Assembly (NCBI GenBank): GCA_051866595.1
Contig: JBJDXI010000054.1
Location: forward strand, 1-58,716
DNA from: UBA7702 sp051866595
Lineage (GTDB): Bacteria > Bacillota > Dehalobacteriia > UBA7702
Direction of reading: 5' to 3'
Length of the DNA stretch: 58,716 nucleotides
The notes under the pieces are model-generated. The model was not told where the DNA came from. It did no database searches and saw only the letters and a list, made by a program, of their open reading frames with translations. The position numbers and the translations under genes are program-made. Below are positions 26,307 through 36,294 of the stretch, piece by piece (position 1 is the stretch's first letter; each line of letters starts with the position of its first letter).

Positions 26307-26517
26307 ACTCATTTTGTGCGGTCTGAGCCGTATCATCGGTCTCATCATCTCCGGACGAATTGGAAAACTCCGTGGCGATCAGGGCAAGCTGATCCCCGAC
26401 AACGGAAAACACCGCCGCCCAAAAAGCAATCTCGTCAATGGTCTTTCCCTGAACAAAGGCGCTTGAAAAATAAGTAACCAACCACAGAAATGTCGTATCA
26501 TAGCATTGTCTATCCAT
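26305..26517 (-). CDS. Small hypothetical protein with a hydrophobic segment and acidic tail
   Basis: A 70-aa product beginning MDRQCYDTTFLWLVTYFSSA. Residues about 9-50 are mainly hydrophobic with isolated charges (KTIDEIAFWAAVFSVVGDQL), and the last 20 are rich in D, E, S and T. It resembles short Firmicute membrane-associated proteins of unknown function. It follows the SLOG-like gene by 13 nt and is closed by a strong terminator, which argues for a real gene. The ribosome-binding site (AAAAGAG) is weak. Confidence 0.6.
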   Translation of the reverse strand: MDRQCYDTTFLWLVTYFSSAFVQGKTIDEIAFWAAVFSVVGDQLALIATEFSNSSGDDETDDTAQTAQNE

Positions 26518-26530
26518 GCTCTTTTACCAT

Positions 26531-27022
26531 TTATCCATGACGCCGATATAAATGAACATCGGGAATGAAACGTTGCTGCTCAATATCTATTTTCAAAATC
26601 GGTTTCATCATTTTCGCGGCCCAGAACTCCACCTCATGATCACGACCGAGAAGCAGTACCAGATCGGCAAGATCCATCATCACAATGTTTCGCTGAAAAC
26701 GCATTTCATTCCCGTAAATCGGCCGAAGAATCAATTCCTCATCACATAAGGAAATCATTTGATAAAGAAGCTCCCGTTCGGATTCTTCCCACAGATTCGC
26801 TTCTTCTTCATGGGTAAATACGCCATCCACTTTTAAACCCGGAAAGCCGTCTCTGTTTTTCAGTAACCAATTCAATGAAGACAGTTCTGTCCCGCGGTGA
26901 ACGCCGGAGATAATTTTCCGCACACCGAAATCATGATAAAGTACCGGCAGCTGTTGTTCCAAAAGCAAATGAACCGCCTCTTTCCCACATCCTTTACCCG
27001 CAATCATGGCACAGACTCTCAT
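26531..27022 (-). CDS. Hypothetical protein, tentatively a YpsA/SLOG-like nucleotide-binding fold
   Basis: A 163-aa protein starting MRVCAMIAGKGCGKEAVHLL. I do not recognise it firmly. The combination IAGKGCGKEA, then KIISGVHRGTELSSLNWLL, then VMMDLADLVLLLG resembles SLOG-fold proteins (DUF1273/YpsA), where an ISGxxxGxD-like loop binds a nucleotide. The ATG has GAGGTAGTT upstream, a good ribosome-binding site. It forms a two-gene unit with the small hydrophobic ORF. The 96-nt region upstream has no convincing promoter. Confidence 0.65.
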   Translation of the reverse strand: MRVCAMIAGKGCGKEAVHLLLEQQLPVLYHDFGVRKIISGVHRGTELSSLNWLLKNRDGFPGLKVDGVFTHEEEANLWEESERELLYQMISLCDEELILRPIYGNEMRFQRNIVMMDLADLVLLLGRDHEVEFWAAKMMKPILKIDIEQQRFIPDVHLYRRHG

Positions 27023-27118
27023 AACTACCTCAAAATATCTCAGAATGCTGATTCTATCTTATGCGAAAAGATCAAAAATAAACCGACGGAGCCAGGCTCT
27101 TGGCTTGGAAATATTTCC

Positions 27119-27676
27119 TTATTTCCAAAAACCGTTTTTTGCGCGATGAAGCCACTGCTCTTTTGTCATAAAGGTAAAATGCTCCACCCTGCGATCGCCG
27201 AGGGGTGACAGTGCTTCCTTATCGGTATGATGATACCGGAAACCGCATTTTTCCTGAACACGTTTGGATTTTTCATTGCCGTCATAATAACCGCACCAGA
27301 CGGCGGAGCACCGGAGCACGGTAAAACAGCGTTCCAGAAGAGCGTTTACGGCTTCGGGAATCAATCCTCTGCCCCAAAAGGGAACGCCGATCCAATAGCC
27401 GATTTCCGCCTCATCCTTGCTCAGCGGCGCGAAACCGGAACCCCGAAACATCAGGCCGACACTTCCCACCGGTTTACCGGTTTCTTTCAAAACAACGGCA
27501 TAGGTCTCCGGCGCGGATAAAACCGTCCGGATAATCTCACGGCTGTATTCTTCATCCCGATGAGGCTCCCATCCGGCGATGGGGCCGACCTGTGGATCTT
27601 TGGCGTAGCGGTACAGATCCGGAGCGTCCGTCTCTTCCCAGGGGCGCAGAATCAATCGTTTTGTTTCAATGAGCAT
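27119..27676 (-). CDS. GNAT-family N-acetyltransferase (RimJ/RimL-like)
   Basis: Acetyl-CoA-dependent transferase of 185 aa. The start MLIETKRLILRPWEETDAPD is the signature of the RimJ/RimL subgroup; the acetyl-CoA loop is YWIGVPFWGRGLIPEAVNAL (about 108-127), then NEKSKRVQEKCGF. I use ATG 27676 with AGAGGTGCTGTT upstream; the longer frame from 27736 would begin inside the mutS2 terminator. Its target, ribosomal protein or small molecule, is unknown. It stands alone between terminators. Confidence 0.88.
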   Translation of the reverse strand: MLIETKRLILRPWEETDAPDLYRYAKDPQVGPIAGWEPHRDEEYSREIIRTVLSAPETYAVVLKETGKPVGSVGLMFRGSGFAPLSKDEAEIGYWIGVPFWGRGLIPEAVNALLERCFTVLRCSAVWCGYYDGNEKSKRVQEKCGFRYHHTDKEALSPLGDRRVEHFTFMTKEQWLHRAKNGFWK

Positions 27677-27709
27677 AACAGCACCTCTTTCATAAAAACC
27701 AATCCGGTC

Positions 27710-27740
27710 AAAAAACGTCGTATCCCCCAGGGACACAGCG
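27710..27740 (-). terminator. Terminator of the pheS-to-mutS2 operon
   Basis: Minus strand GTGTCCC and GGGATAC form a 7-bp core (one G-U) with a 3-nt loop, extended by partly paired CGCT and GACG flanks, and followed by TTTTTT. It lies 8 nt after the mutS2 stop. Confidence 0.75.
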
Positions 27741-27748
27741 TTTCATTT

Positions 27749-30100
27749 TTATTTCAGTTTCGCGATAGTCACACCGGCTCCGCCTTCGTAATATCCGCCG
27801 AGACGCTGTTCTTTCACACGATGATCTCTTTTCAAATAATCATGAACCATTTTTTTCAGAACACCGGTTCCCAGGCCGTGAATGATCTTGATTTCTTCCA
27901 AATTTGCCAGACAGGCGTCATCAAGGAATTTGGAAAGTTCTTCCTCCGCCTCATCGGCGGTCATGCCCCGGAGACTGATTTCATTTTTTACGGTCCGGGC
28001 TTTGGCCGCCTTCATGTGGCTCTGATAGGTATTGGATGTATCTTCTTTTTTATTTGTCACGGCTCGAAGTTCCGAAAGACGCATCGTTACTTTCATGATA
28101 CCGGCCTGAATCAAAACTTCATTTTTGCTGACAATATCCAGAACGACAGCGTTTTTGTTGAGACGGGGAATATAAACCTCGTCCCCTTTTTCCACTTTTT
28201 TAAGCTTTTCACCGCCATATACCGTTTCTTCGGGTTTGGAAGCGAGATCCTCAATCTTCTTTTTCTTCGCTTTGACGACGGTCATCACTTTTTCCCGTTC
28301 TTTGGCGGAAACATCCGAAAGCATGGATTTGATTTCCCGGAGTGCCTCATCGGCTTCACGACGTTTTTCCCGCACCAAACGGTCAGCCCGTTCTTCGGCT
28401 TTACGCATCAGGTTCGCTTCTTTTTCCTTAAGCTCTTTCTCACGGCGGGCCATGTCCCGTTCCACCGTTTCCAGCTTCGCCTTAAGCTCTTCGGCCTCAC
28501 GTTTGGCTTTTTCCGTCCGGGCGCGGCCTTCCTCCAGATTGGCAAGGAAATCGTGGACTTCTTTCTGCTCCTTACTCATATATTCATCGGCTTTGAGCAC
28601 CACATTTTTGTCAACACCCAGACTTAACGCAATATCAAAAGCATTGCTCCGACCGGGGATTCCCATGAGCAAACGATAGGTGGGACGCAGCGTATCCACA
28701 TCAAATTCCACACTGGCGTTGGCCAGACCGGGATTGTTATAGGCATAGGCCTTTAATTCACTGTAATGGGTCGTTACAAGAATTTTCACACCTTTGGCCA
28801 TCAGCGTATCAATAATGGCCATGGCAAGAGCGGCGCCTTCCACCGGATCGGTACCGGCACCGAGCTCGTCCAAAAGAACCAGATTGTTCCGGCCGGCTTT
28901 GGAAAGAATATCCACAATATTAACCATATGAGAAGAGAACGTACTCAAAGATTGCTCGATACTCTGCTCATCACCGATGTCGGCGTAAACGCCGCGGAAT
29001 ACGGAGACACTGCTCCGGTCGGAAGTGGGCAGATGAAGACCGGACTGAGCCATCAGAACAAAAAGTCCGGCAATTTTCAGGGACACGGTTTTCCCGCCGG
29101 TATTGGGACCGGTCACGATAATCCCTTTCAGATCGCTGTCCATGTCGAGATCAATAGGCACGGCCTTTTCCCCCAGCAAAGGATGGCGAGCTTTTTTCAG
29201 ATGAATCTCACCGGTATCGTTGAGAATCGGTTCAAAACCGTTCATTTTCAGACTGAGCTTTCCTTTGGCAAAGATAAAGTCCAGTTCCGCCATGATTTCA
29301 AGATTGGCTTTCAGTTCTGCGGCGTTGGCACCGACCAGACCGGAAAGCCGGGTCAGAATGCGGTGAACCTCGGTTTCTTCCTCACTGTGTAGTTTTCGCA
29401 GATCATTATTCAGATCAAGAACCGACATAGGTTCAATAAACAGCGTAGCTCCGCTGGCGCTCTGATCGTGAACAAGACCGGGCACCTGATTGCGGTATTC
29501 CTGTTTCACGGGTACAACATAGCGGTCATTCCGTATCGTAATGATGTTTTCCTGCAGATACTGATTCTGATTGGAATTTTTCAGCAAATTATCAAGTTTT
29601 TCACGGATACGGTCATTGGTGCGGCGGATTTTTCGGCGGATGTCCGCCAATTCCGAAGAAGCGCTGTCCAATACTTCACCATCTTCGCCAATGGCCTCCT
29701 CAATGGCGCTTTCCAGCGAATTGATAAAAACAATCCGAGAGGCGAGACCTTTGATAATCGGGTAATCTTCTTTCGTCTGGGAAAGCGTCGTTTTTAACCT
29801 TTTCCCCGATTTTGAGGTGACCATAATATCACGGAGATGCGCACCGTCCAGAATCCCGTTTTTCTTTGCCAGGGCGACGGAATCCCGGATGTCCTTTACC
29901 GGACCGAGTCCGAAGTTGGGCAGATAGATCAGGACATTCCGGGCTTCGGTGGTTTCTCTCTGCCAGCCCTCCACAATGGCTTTATCCCGATGAGGCTGTA
30001 ATTTCTCGGCTTTTTCCCTGCCCAGAGCCGAGGAACATTCCGCGGTCAAAAACCCGATAATTTTATCATATTCCAATTTTTTCAATGATTTTTCATTCAT
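27749..30100 (-). CDS. mutS2: MutS2 ATPase/endonuclease
   Basis: MutS paralogue that suppresses homologous recombination and, in Firmicutes, rescues collided ribosomes. The ATPase core has TGPNTGGKTVSLK (about 332), the DELGAGTDPVEG Walker B (about 407) and THYSELKAYAY. A long charged coiled-coil follows (about 515-620). The C-terminal Smr domain (about 705-783) has ISLRGMTADEAEEEL and IIHGLGTGVLKKMV. At 783 aa it is normal. The start shares one base with the stop of the U32 gene (TAATG). Confidence 0.96.
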   Translation of the reverse strand: MNEKSLKKLEYDKIIGFLTAECSSALGREKAEKLQPHRDKAIVEGWQRETTEARNVLIYLPNFGLGPVKDIRDSVALAKKNGILDGAHLRDIMVTSKSGKRLKTTLSQTKEDYPIIKGLASRIVFINSLESAIEEAIGEDGEVLDSASSELADIRRKIRRTNDRIREKLDNLLKNSNQNQYLQENIITIRNDRYVVPVKQEYRNQVPGLVHDQSASGATLFIEPMSVLDLNNDLRKLHSEEETEVHRILTRLSGLVGANAAELKANLEIMAELDFIFAKGKLSLKMNGFEPILNDTGEIHLKKARHPLLGEKAVPIDLDMDSDLKGIIVTGPNTGGKTVSLKIAGLFVLMAQSGLHLPTSDRSSVSVFRGVYADIGDEQSIEQSLSTFSSHMVNIVDILSKAGRNNLVLLDELGAGTDPVEGAALAMAIIDTLMAKGVKILVTTHYSELKAYAYNNPGLANASVEFDVDTLRPTYRLLMGIPGRSNAFDIALSLGVDKNVVLKADEYMSKEQKEVHDFLANLEEGRARTEKAKREAEELKAKLETVERDMARREKELKEKEANLMRKAEERADRLVREKRREADEALREIKSMLSDVSAKEREKVMTVVKAKKKKIEDLASKPEETVYGGEKLKKVEKGDEVYIPRLNKNAVVLDIVSKNEVLIQAGIMKVTMRLSELRAVTNKKEDTSNTYQSHMKAAKARTVKNEISLRGMTADEAEEELSKFLDDACLANLEEIKIIHGLGTGVLKKMVHDYLKRDHRVKEQRLGGYYEGGAGVTIAKLK

Positions 30101-32586
30101 TATTTTACCCCGCGATGAAAATGTCCCTTAGTATATCCCGGTGTCGGATATTTCGCCAGCTCTTCAAGGAGCAAATCCTTCTGATATTCTGTACCGGACA
30201 AAACCTGATCCCGGCCGGTTTTATAGAGGGCAATAATTTCCTTCAGCGACCCGATGTCGCAGAATTGTCCTTCAATCCGCCAGGAGGAAAATCCTTTTAA
30301 AGCGTTCAGCTCATCCAAAAGACAGAGCTCTCTGCAATTGAAAATATGGGCGTTATGATACAAGTCGCCAATGACGGGAAACCGCATCCCCATGCGATCA
30401 ACCAGATCATAACGATTGCCGTGACATTGAAGTCCGCAGGGCACTTTATTTTTCTCCTTACCGGCCACCGCGCCGATGACACAATGACGGCTGATCATCA
30501 TATGCATGGCGCCGTGAACAATCACCTCGCGCTCTCCAATGCCTTTCGCAAACCGTTCCAGCTGTTCTTTTGTCATTTCCGACGATGCCGTAACGGAATC
30601 AAATCCCATCCGTACCAGCTCTTCCGCGGAATAGCGGTTAAAAACGTTCGCGGAAAAATCAGCATTCACTTTTTCCATTTCCGGGTATTGTTCTTTCAGG
30701 CGGATATCCGCCGGCTGTCCTACCAGAAAACGGTGGAAACCGCTGTCCAACGCTTTTTCCAGTTGATGATAAAGCGGTTTATTCTTTGCATCCTGGGTAA
30801 TCTGGGGCAATGTAAAGAACAGTTTCCCTTCGTATTTTTCGTTGAGTTCCTTTAATTCTCCCCAAACGCTTTCATCGGGGAACGAAAAACCGAAATGCGG
30901 CGCGAAATACACACGGTCAGCGCCGGCTTCCAAAGCGGAACGCAGCTGATAAAGATCAGCTGTTTTAACGGTTATCAGCGGCACATTATTCTTTTTCCGT
31001 TCATCGTTGATCTCCAGAACGGCCTTTTTCTGATCCTGAAAATGGTAGTTGCGGATCACCGGATAGGCCGCAAAAAGCGCGCGATCAAATTCGGTGACAA
31101 TATCACGGCGCACCTGATTCAGAATACTGGCGGGTACCATAATATCATCATCCATGTCTGTCTTCAAGTCACGCAGCTCATAACCGCTGCCGCCGAGGCG
31201 GGAAAGCTGTTTGCGGATCATGGCTTCATCGGCAGGATGGTTCTTTGCTTTTTCCACCGTAAAGGCGGTTATCACCTCGGTTTGATGCCCAAAAGAATCA
31301 GAGGCACGTACCGAAAGCTTCTTTCCTTCTCTCGCCGTCACTTCAAAATCAAGAGCAATGTCATTGCTGAGGTTTTCAAAGCTGTTCATGGCGAAACGCA
31401 TCAGCTTGCTGTCATAGGTTTTGAATACGCGATCCCCCACCCGGATACGACCGGGCAGAAGGATTTCACAGGTCTGGCCTTTTTTCGCGGTTTCCACATT
31501 CTTTTTGTTTACTCTTAAATCAGTGATGGTGGAACCGAGACGTCCGCCGACTTTGACCCATATCTCAATACCGTCATTGACGCTGAGATCCTGATCCAGC
31601 GACAGTGTAACAACTTTATCATTAACCTTCGTCACTCTTCCCAAAAACATTCCCCGGTTATTGGGCTTTTCGTGACTCATCAGATCCAGCCCGGGATTTC
31701 CATGGAGATAACCCGGCGTAAATTTTCGGTTAAAGACCTGTTCCACAATGTTTTTATCTTCACCGTCCACCGCGGCAAGACCTTGGGCGACACGGTCGAT
31801 GGCCCGGCGGTAAACACGACCGACACTGGCCACATATTCCGGACGGCGCATCCGTCCTTCCACTTTCAGAGAACAAACCCCGGCTTCGGCCAGAACCTTC
31901 AATTCGTCCAAAGTATTGAGGTCTCTGGGACTCAACAGATGGGTTGGCTTTTTCGTCAGAGGGCGGCCGAAGCCGTCGGTCAATTCGTAAGGCAGTCGGC
32001 AGGGCTGGGCACATTGTCCCCGGTTGCCGCTGCGGCCACCAATGAGACTGCTCATGAGGCATTGACCGGAATAGCAGATGCACAGCGCGCCGTGGCAAAA
32101 GACCTCCAGTTCCATATCGGGTACTTCCCGATGGATCAGACGGATTTCTTCCAGCGTCACTTCACGGCTTAAAATCACCCGCCGGAAACCAAAATTATAA
32201 GCCCATTTCGCGCCGCGCACGTTATGAATAGACATCTGGGTACTGCCGTGCAAGCGCAAAGCAGGCAGGAGCGTTTTCACCGCCCCTGCCAGACCAATAT
32301 CCTGAACAATCAGACCGTCAATGCCAATGTCATAGAGAAATTTCACATAATCCAAGGCGTCTGCCATTTCCCCATCGGCAATCAGCGTGTTCATTGTCAC
32401 GTAGATACGAACACCGTATTTTTTACATAATTTTACTGCGGAACGCATTTCGCTTTCATCAAAATTTCCCGCGTTGGCCCGGGCACCGTAACGGTTACCT
32501 GCAAGATAAACCGCGTCGGCACCGTTGGCAACGGCTGCTTTCAGCGATTCCGGTTTTCCCGCGGGCAGCAGTAATTCTGTATTCAT
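30100..32586 (-). CDS. U32 family protein (peptidase/RNA hydroxylase family), two-repeat form
   Basis: Members of this family (RlhA, TrhP/TrhO-like) hydroxylate RNA with an Fe-S cluster, although they are named peptidase U32. Residues 1-290 are the first U32 barrel: LLPAGKPESLKAAVANGADA, EVFCHGALCICYSGQCLMSS, and GQCAQPCRLPYEL with the cluster cysteines. A DUF3656-like middle part and a second incomplete barrel (about 555-790) follow. ATG 32586 (MNTELLLPAG, 828 aa) is preceded by GGAGAAATGTATTG. Whether this copy modifies rRNA or tRNA cannot be told. Confidence 0.88.
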   Translation of the reverse strand: MNTELLLPAGKPESLKAAVANGADAVYLAGNRYGARANAGNFDESEMRSAVKLCKKYGVRIYVTMNTLIADGEMADALDYVKFLYDIGIDGLIVQDIGLAGAVKTLLPALRLHGSTQMSIHNVRGAKWAYNFGFRRVILSREVTLEEIRLIHREVPDMELEVFCHGALCICYSGQCLMSSLIGGRSGNRGQCAQPCRLPYELTDGFGRPLTKKPTHLLSPRDLNTLDELKVLAEAGVCSLKVEGRMRRPEYVASVGRVYRRAIDRVAQGLAAVDGEDKNIVEQVFNRKFTPGYLHGNPGLDLMSHEKPNNRGMFLGRVTKVNDKVVTLSLDQDLSVNDGIEIWVKVGGRLGSTITDLRVNKKNVETAKKGQTCEILLPGRIRVGDRVFKTYDSKLMRFAMNSFENLSNDIALDFEVTAREGKKLSVRASDSFGHQTEVITAFTVEKAKNHPADEAMIRKQLSRLGGSGYELRDLKTDMDDDIMVPASILNQVRRDIVTEFDRALFAAYPVIRNYHFQDQKKAVLEINDERKKNNVPLITVKTADLYQLRSALEAGADRVYFAPHFGFSFPDESVWGELKELNEKYEGKLFFTLPQITQDAKNKPLYHQLEKALDSGFHRFLVGQPADIRLKEQYPEMEKVNADFSANVFNRYSAEELVRMGFDSVTASSEMTKEQLERFAKGIGEREVIVHGAMHMMISRHCVIGAVAGKEKNKVPCGLQCHGNRYDLVDRMGMRFPVIGDLYHNAHIFNCRELCLLDELNALKGFSSWRIEGQFCDIGSLKEIIALYKTGRDQVLSGTEYQKDLLLEELAKYPTPGYTKGHFHRGVK

Positions 32587-32603
32587 CAATACATTTCTCC
32601 AAA

Positions 32604-33557
32604 TCAATTACGTTCCACACGCAGAAGACCGGAAGCGGCGATAATCTCCACGCCACGGGCTTTCAACGCGTCAAGGAACAGATTCAAACCAATACTGTCG
32701 CTGGCCATATGGCCGGCAATCACAACGTTGATATGGTATTTTTCAGCTTCTTCTCTGGCTTCGTCCCGCATATGCATGCATACGCAAGTACCGACACCAC
32801 GGGCAGAAAGCTCACGGTACATTTCTTTGGCCGTACCGGTACCGCCGGTCATTTCACAAAGAATCTTACCACAGGAATTCTCACGCTTCCCGCAAAGAAT
32901 GGTGGGGCCGTCCATATTGGCTCCGGCCATCTGATACTCCGGAATTTCATAAAGAAGATCCATAATATCGCCAACAGTCTCCGGCTGTTTTTCCGCGAAA
33001 AGGTCATCGAGAAATTTCTGAACCAGATTATCGCAGGGCGTATGAGAACTCATCATCGGCAGATCCAGCAAACGGGCGGCGTCCACCGCCCGCTGAAAAT
33101 TGGAAGCCATCAGACGGCGGCGAATTTCCTCAATCCGGGGCGCCATCACACCTTCGGCGATATTAACGGGAATTCCCTCTCCGGCAAAGATTTGAGACTG
33201 CATTTCCATAATATCACTGAGTCCCACAAGACCGGTTCCTTCGGGATGATGGGTCAGCACCATATCAACGTTCGCTCCTTTTTCCCGAAGGCGATCCGCC
33301 AATAAAATTTCCTGGGTTTCCATGTCCACGCCGCAGATCAGACCGTTGATTTCTTCCTCACCGCTGCCGTTGACGATGCGGGAATCGGCATAGGGATTGG
33401 TCAGTAACTCCGTGGGAAAAACTTCCTTTTCTTTTCCTTTCAAGCTGTCATAAATGCGTTTCTGGCGATCCAATTCCTTTTGGATGCCTTTTTCGCCCCG
33501 GGGATCCGCCGCGCGGCCCATGGCAATGGCAAGTTCATGAATTTCCTTTAATTTCAC
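32604..33557 (-). CDS. NIF3-like protein (probable metal-binding hydrolase-type fold)
   Basis: A 317-aa protein of the NIF3/DUF34-like type. Motifs that fit are LTHHPEGTGLVGL near residue 102 (NIF3 has a THH metal site) and VVIAGHMASDSIGLN near 283 (the C-terminal GH-x-(S/A)-x-E/D site). The middle part with MMSSHTPCDN and MHMRDEARE also has possible metal ligands. In Firmicutes this type sits in the same neighbourhood as zapA and mutS2. Function is unknown. The start follows the zapA stop by 16 nt. Confidence 0.65.
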   Translation of the reverse strand: MKLKEIHELAIAMGRAADPRGEKGIQKELDRQKRIYDSLKGKEKEVFPTELLTNPYADSRIVNGSGEEEINGLICGVDMETQEILLADRLREKGANVDMVLTHHPEGTGLVGLSDIMEMQSQIFAGEGIPVNIAEGVMAPRIEEIRRRLMASNFQRAVDAARLLDLPMMSSHTPCDNLVQKFLDDLFAEKQPETVGDIMDLLYEIPEYQMAGANMDGPTILCGKRENSCGKILCEMTGGTGTAKEMYRELSARGVGTCVCMHMRDEAREEAEKYHINVVIAGHMASDSIGLNLFLDALKARGVEIIAASGLLRVERN

Positions 33558-33573
33558 AAAATCACGCTCCGTT

Positions 33574-33828
33574 TCAGATTTTCAAAGATTCCATTTCTTT
33601 CCGGAAATTTTCATAATCCGTTTCCAGATGACGATATTCATCCAACAGTTCCATGGAGATGAGCACCGCGGCTTTTACCACGGTTAAAGACGGGTTTTCT
33701 TCCCGCATCGTTTCGATACGTCCGTCGATGGTTTTCGCCAGATCCATCAGATATGCGTCATCATGGTCGGTTTTCAGATAGAAGCTCTGACCGCCGACGG
33801 TAACGGCAATTTTTTTCTGTTCTGCCAT
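33574..33828 (-). CDS. zapA: Cell division protein ZapA
   Basis: Promotes FtsZ bundling at the division site. The 84-aa protein begins KKIAVTVGGQSFYLKTDHDD, with the family's I-x-G-x-x-Y-x-I/L-x-(S/T) motif, followed by a helical part (ENPSLTVVKAAVLISMELLD) predicted to form the dimer coiled coil. The pheT-zapA-mutS2 order is the usual Firmicute context. AAAGGGGAATTGCC precedes the ATG. Confidence 0.92.
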   Translation of the reverse strand: MAEQKKIAVTVGGQSFYLKTDHDDAYLMDLAKTIDGRIETMREENPSLTVVKAAVLISMELLDEYRHLETDYENFRKEMESLKI

Positions 33829-33849
33829 GGCAATTCCCCTTTCTTTTCC

Positions 33850-36279
33850 TCAGGAGCGCAGGACAATACCGAATTTCTGATTCAGCTGTTCTTTGATGGT
33901 TTCCACAACAGCGCTGACCTCTTCCGCTTTCAATGTGCGTTCTTTCGCCTGGAATACGAGGTTATAAGCAAGACTCTTCTTGCCGGCTTCAATGCGGTCC
34001 CCTTCATAAATATCAAAGAGCTTAATCTGTTTTAAATATTCACCGCCGACCTCGGTGATGGTTTTTTCAATCTGGCCGGCTTCCAAACCCTTGTCTGCAA
34101 CAAAGGCAAGGTCGATTTCGACGGCGGGGAATTTGGAAATGGCTTCGTAAACGATTTCCTTATCCGCCCGTTCAACAAGAACTCTCATATCCAATTCAAA
34201 GACGACGGCTTTCTGAGGCAGATCATAATTGGCGGCAACTACGGGATGAAGTTCACCGAGATAACCCACGGTTTTACCGTCAATCAAAACATCACAGCCT
34301 CTGCCGGGATGCAGGAAGGGTTCGATGTGATCCGTGGAAACGCTGAGACCGTCAATACGCAGAGCGGCCAAAAGCTCTTCCAGAACACCTTTCATATAAT
34401 AGAAATCCTTCACGGCTTTTTCACCGTTCCAGCCTTTGCTGAATTCACCGCTGACCAGCGCCGTCAGCATGGCTTTTTCTTCGGGCAGTTTTTCGCCTTC
34501 CACGGGATAGTAACCGCTGGCAATTTCAAAGATGGAAAGATCCAGATTGCGGCGGCTCATGTTTCTGGCGGCGACACTGATGACGCCGGGAAGCACCATG
34601 GTGCGTACAACACCCTGCTCATCGCTGAAGGGGTTCATAATCACAACGCTGTTGCGGCGCGAATCATCTTCAGACAGAAGCAGCTGATCATAATGCTTTT
34701 TATTCATGAAACTGTAGGTCACCAGTTCGTCAAAGCCCATGGAAACCATGATGTTCCGCACTTTATCGGTGATTTTCTGTCTCTTGTTCTTTTTCCCTTC
34801 GGTCATCTGGCCGCTAGGGAGTGTGGCGGGAATTTTATCGTAGCCGTTCAGACGAGCCACTTCTTCGATGAGGTCCACTTCCCGTTCGATGTCCACACGG
34901 TAATGGGGAACGGTGACACGAAGACCGCCTTCGATGGCTTCATGTTGAAAAGCTAGGCTGTCCATCATCTGTACCATGGCTTCATCGGCAATTTCCACAC
35001 CGATGGTGGAGCGGGCATGATCGAAAATAAGATCGACTTTCGCTTCTTCAAAAGTACCTTCATAAGAATCGATGGTACCTTCCACCAAAGTACCGCCGGC
35101 CAATTCGCAGAGGAGCTGACAGATACGGTCGGAAGCCCGTTCCGCCGCTTCGATATCAATACCTTTTTCAAAACGGGAAGCCGCTTCGGAGGGCAAACCC
35201 AGTTTACGCGAGGTCAGACGAATGGATTTGGGATAGAAATAAGCACATTCAATGAGGATATTCTTTGTATTTTCGGTAATTTCGGTATTCTGACCGCCCA
35301 TGACACCGGCAACGCCGATGGCTTTTTCACCGTCACAGATCAGAAGCATATCGTTGGTGAGATCGCGTTCCTGATCATCAAGGGTAATGATTTTTTCTCC
35401 TTCTTCGGCCCGGCGGACGATAATCTGATGACCGGCGATGGTGTCGTAGTCAAAAGTATGGGAAGGCTGATTCATTTCCAGCATGACATAGTTGGAAATG
35501 TCAACAATATTGCTGATGGAACGAATCCCCGCGGCGGCCAGACGATGGCGCATCCACATAGGCGAAGGACCGATTTTAATATCTTTCACCATTTTCGCGG
35601 TGTAACGGGGACAGAGGTCTTTATCCTTGACTTCCACTTTGGCGAGATCATGGATATTCTCTTCGGCTTTGGGCAATTCGATTTCCGGCAGTGTCAGGGG
35701 CTTGCCGCTGATGGCGGCCACTTCTCTGGCCACGTTGATCACGGAAAGACAGTCGGCACGGTTGGGCGTCAGCTCAAATTCAAGAATCGCGTCGTCAAGA
35801 TTCAAAGCGGTGACAATATCTTCCCCAACGGTAAGGTCATCGGGAAGGATAAAGATGCCGCCGTCGCTTTCAGCTGTGGCCAGACCTTCGGGAATCTGCA
35901 GTTCCGTCACGGAACAGAGCATCCCTTCGGAAGTCACACCGGCTTTGTCGGCTTCTTCGATATGAAAACCACCGGGAAGATCGGCGCCGATAAGGGCCAG
36001 CGGCACTTTGATGCCGACACGAACATTGGGCGCACCGCAGACGATGGTCAGATCTTCGCCTTTACCGGCATCCACTTTGCAGACATGCCATTTGGTATGT
36101 TTGGGGTCCGGATGATTTTCCACGGATTTAATCTGAGCAACAACAACGTTTTTAATACCTTTATTGAAATATTCAATCCCTTCCACACTGAGACCGACAA
36201 AGGTCAGACGGTCCGCCAGTTCTTCGGGACTCCAATCCACGGGAACAAGGGATTTTAACCACTGATAGGATACATTCAT
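33850..36279 (-). CDS. pheT: Phenylalanyl-tRNA synthetase beta subunit
   Basis: Charges tRNA-Phe together with PheS. The 809-aa chain shows the EMAP-like tRNA-binding domain (about 39-150: NVVVAQIKSVENHPDPKHTK), the B3/B4 editing domain, B5 (about 405-480), and the C-terminal anticodon-binding ferredoxin-like domain (about 715-809). AGGAGGCTTTTGAAAG precedes the ATG, and pheS is 15 nt upstream. Confidence 0.97.
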   Translation of the reverse strand: MNVSYQWLKSLVPVDWSPEELADRLTFVGLSVEGIEYFNKGIKNVVVAQIKSVENHPDPKHTKWHVCKVDAGKGEDLTIVCGAPNVRVGIKVPLALIGADLPGGFHIEEADKAGVTSEGMLCSVTELQIPEGLATAESDGGIFILPDDLTVGEDIVTALNLDDAILEFELTPNRADCLSVINVAREVAAISGKPLTLPEIELPKAEENIHDLAKVEVKDKDLCPRYTAKMVKDIKIGPSPMWMRHRLAAAGIRSISNIVDISNYVMLEMNQPSHTFDYDTIAGHQIIVRRAEEGEKIITLDDQERDLTNDMLLICDGEKAIGVAGVMGGQNTEITENTKNILIECAYFYPKSIRLTSRKLGLPSEAASRFEKGIDIEAAERASDRICQLLCELAGGTLVEGTIDSYEGTFEEAKVDLIFDHARSTIGVEIADEAMVQMMDSLAFQHEAIEGGLRVTVPHYRVDIEREVDLIEEVARLNGYDKIPATLPSGQMTEGKKNKRQKITDKVRNIMVSMGFDELVTYSFMNKKHYDQLLLSEDDSRRNSVVIMNPFSDEQGVVRTMVLPGVISVAARNMSRRNLDLSIFEIASGYYPVEGEKLPEEKAMLTALVSGEFSKGWNGEKAVKDFYYMKGVLEELLAALRIDGLSVSTDHIEPFLHPGRGCDVLIDGKTVGYLGELHPVVAANYDLPQKAVVFELDMRVLVERADKEIVYEAISKFPAVEIDLAFVADKGLEAGQIEKTITEVGGEYLKQIKLFDIYEGDRIEAGKKSLAYNLVFQAKERTLKAEEVSAVVETIKEQLNQKFGIVLRS

Positions 36280-36294
36280 CTTTCAAAAGCCTCC

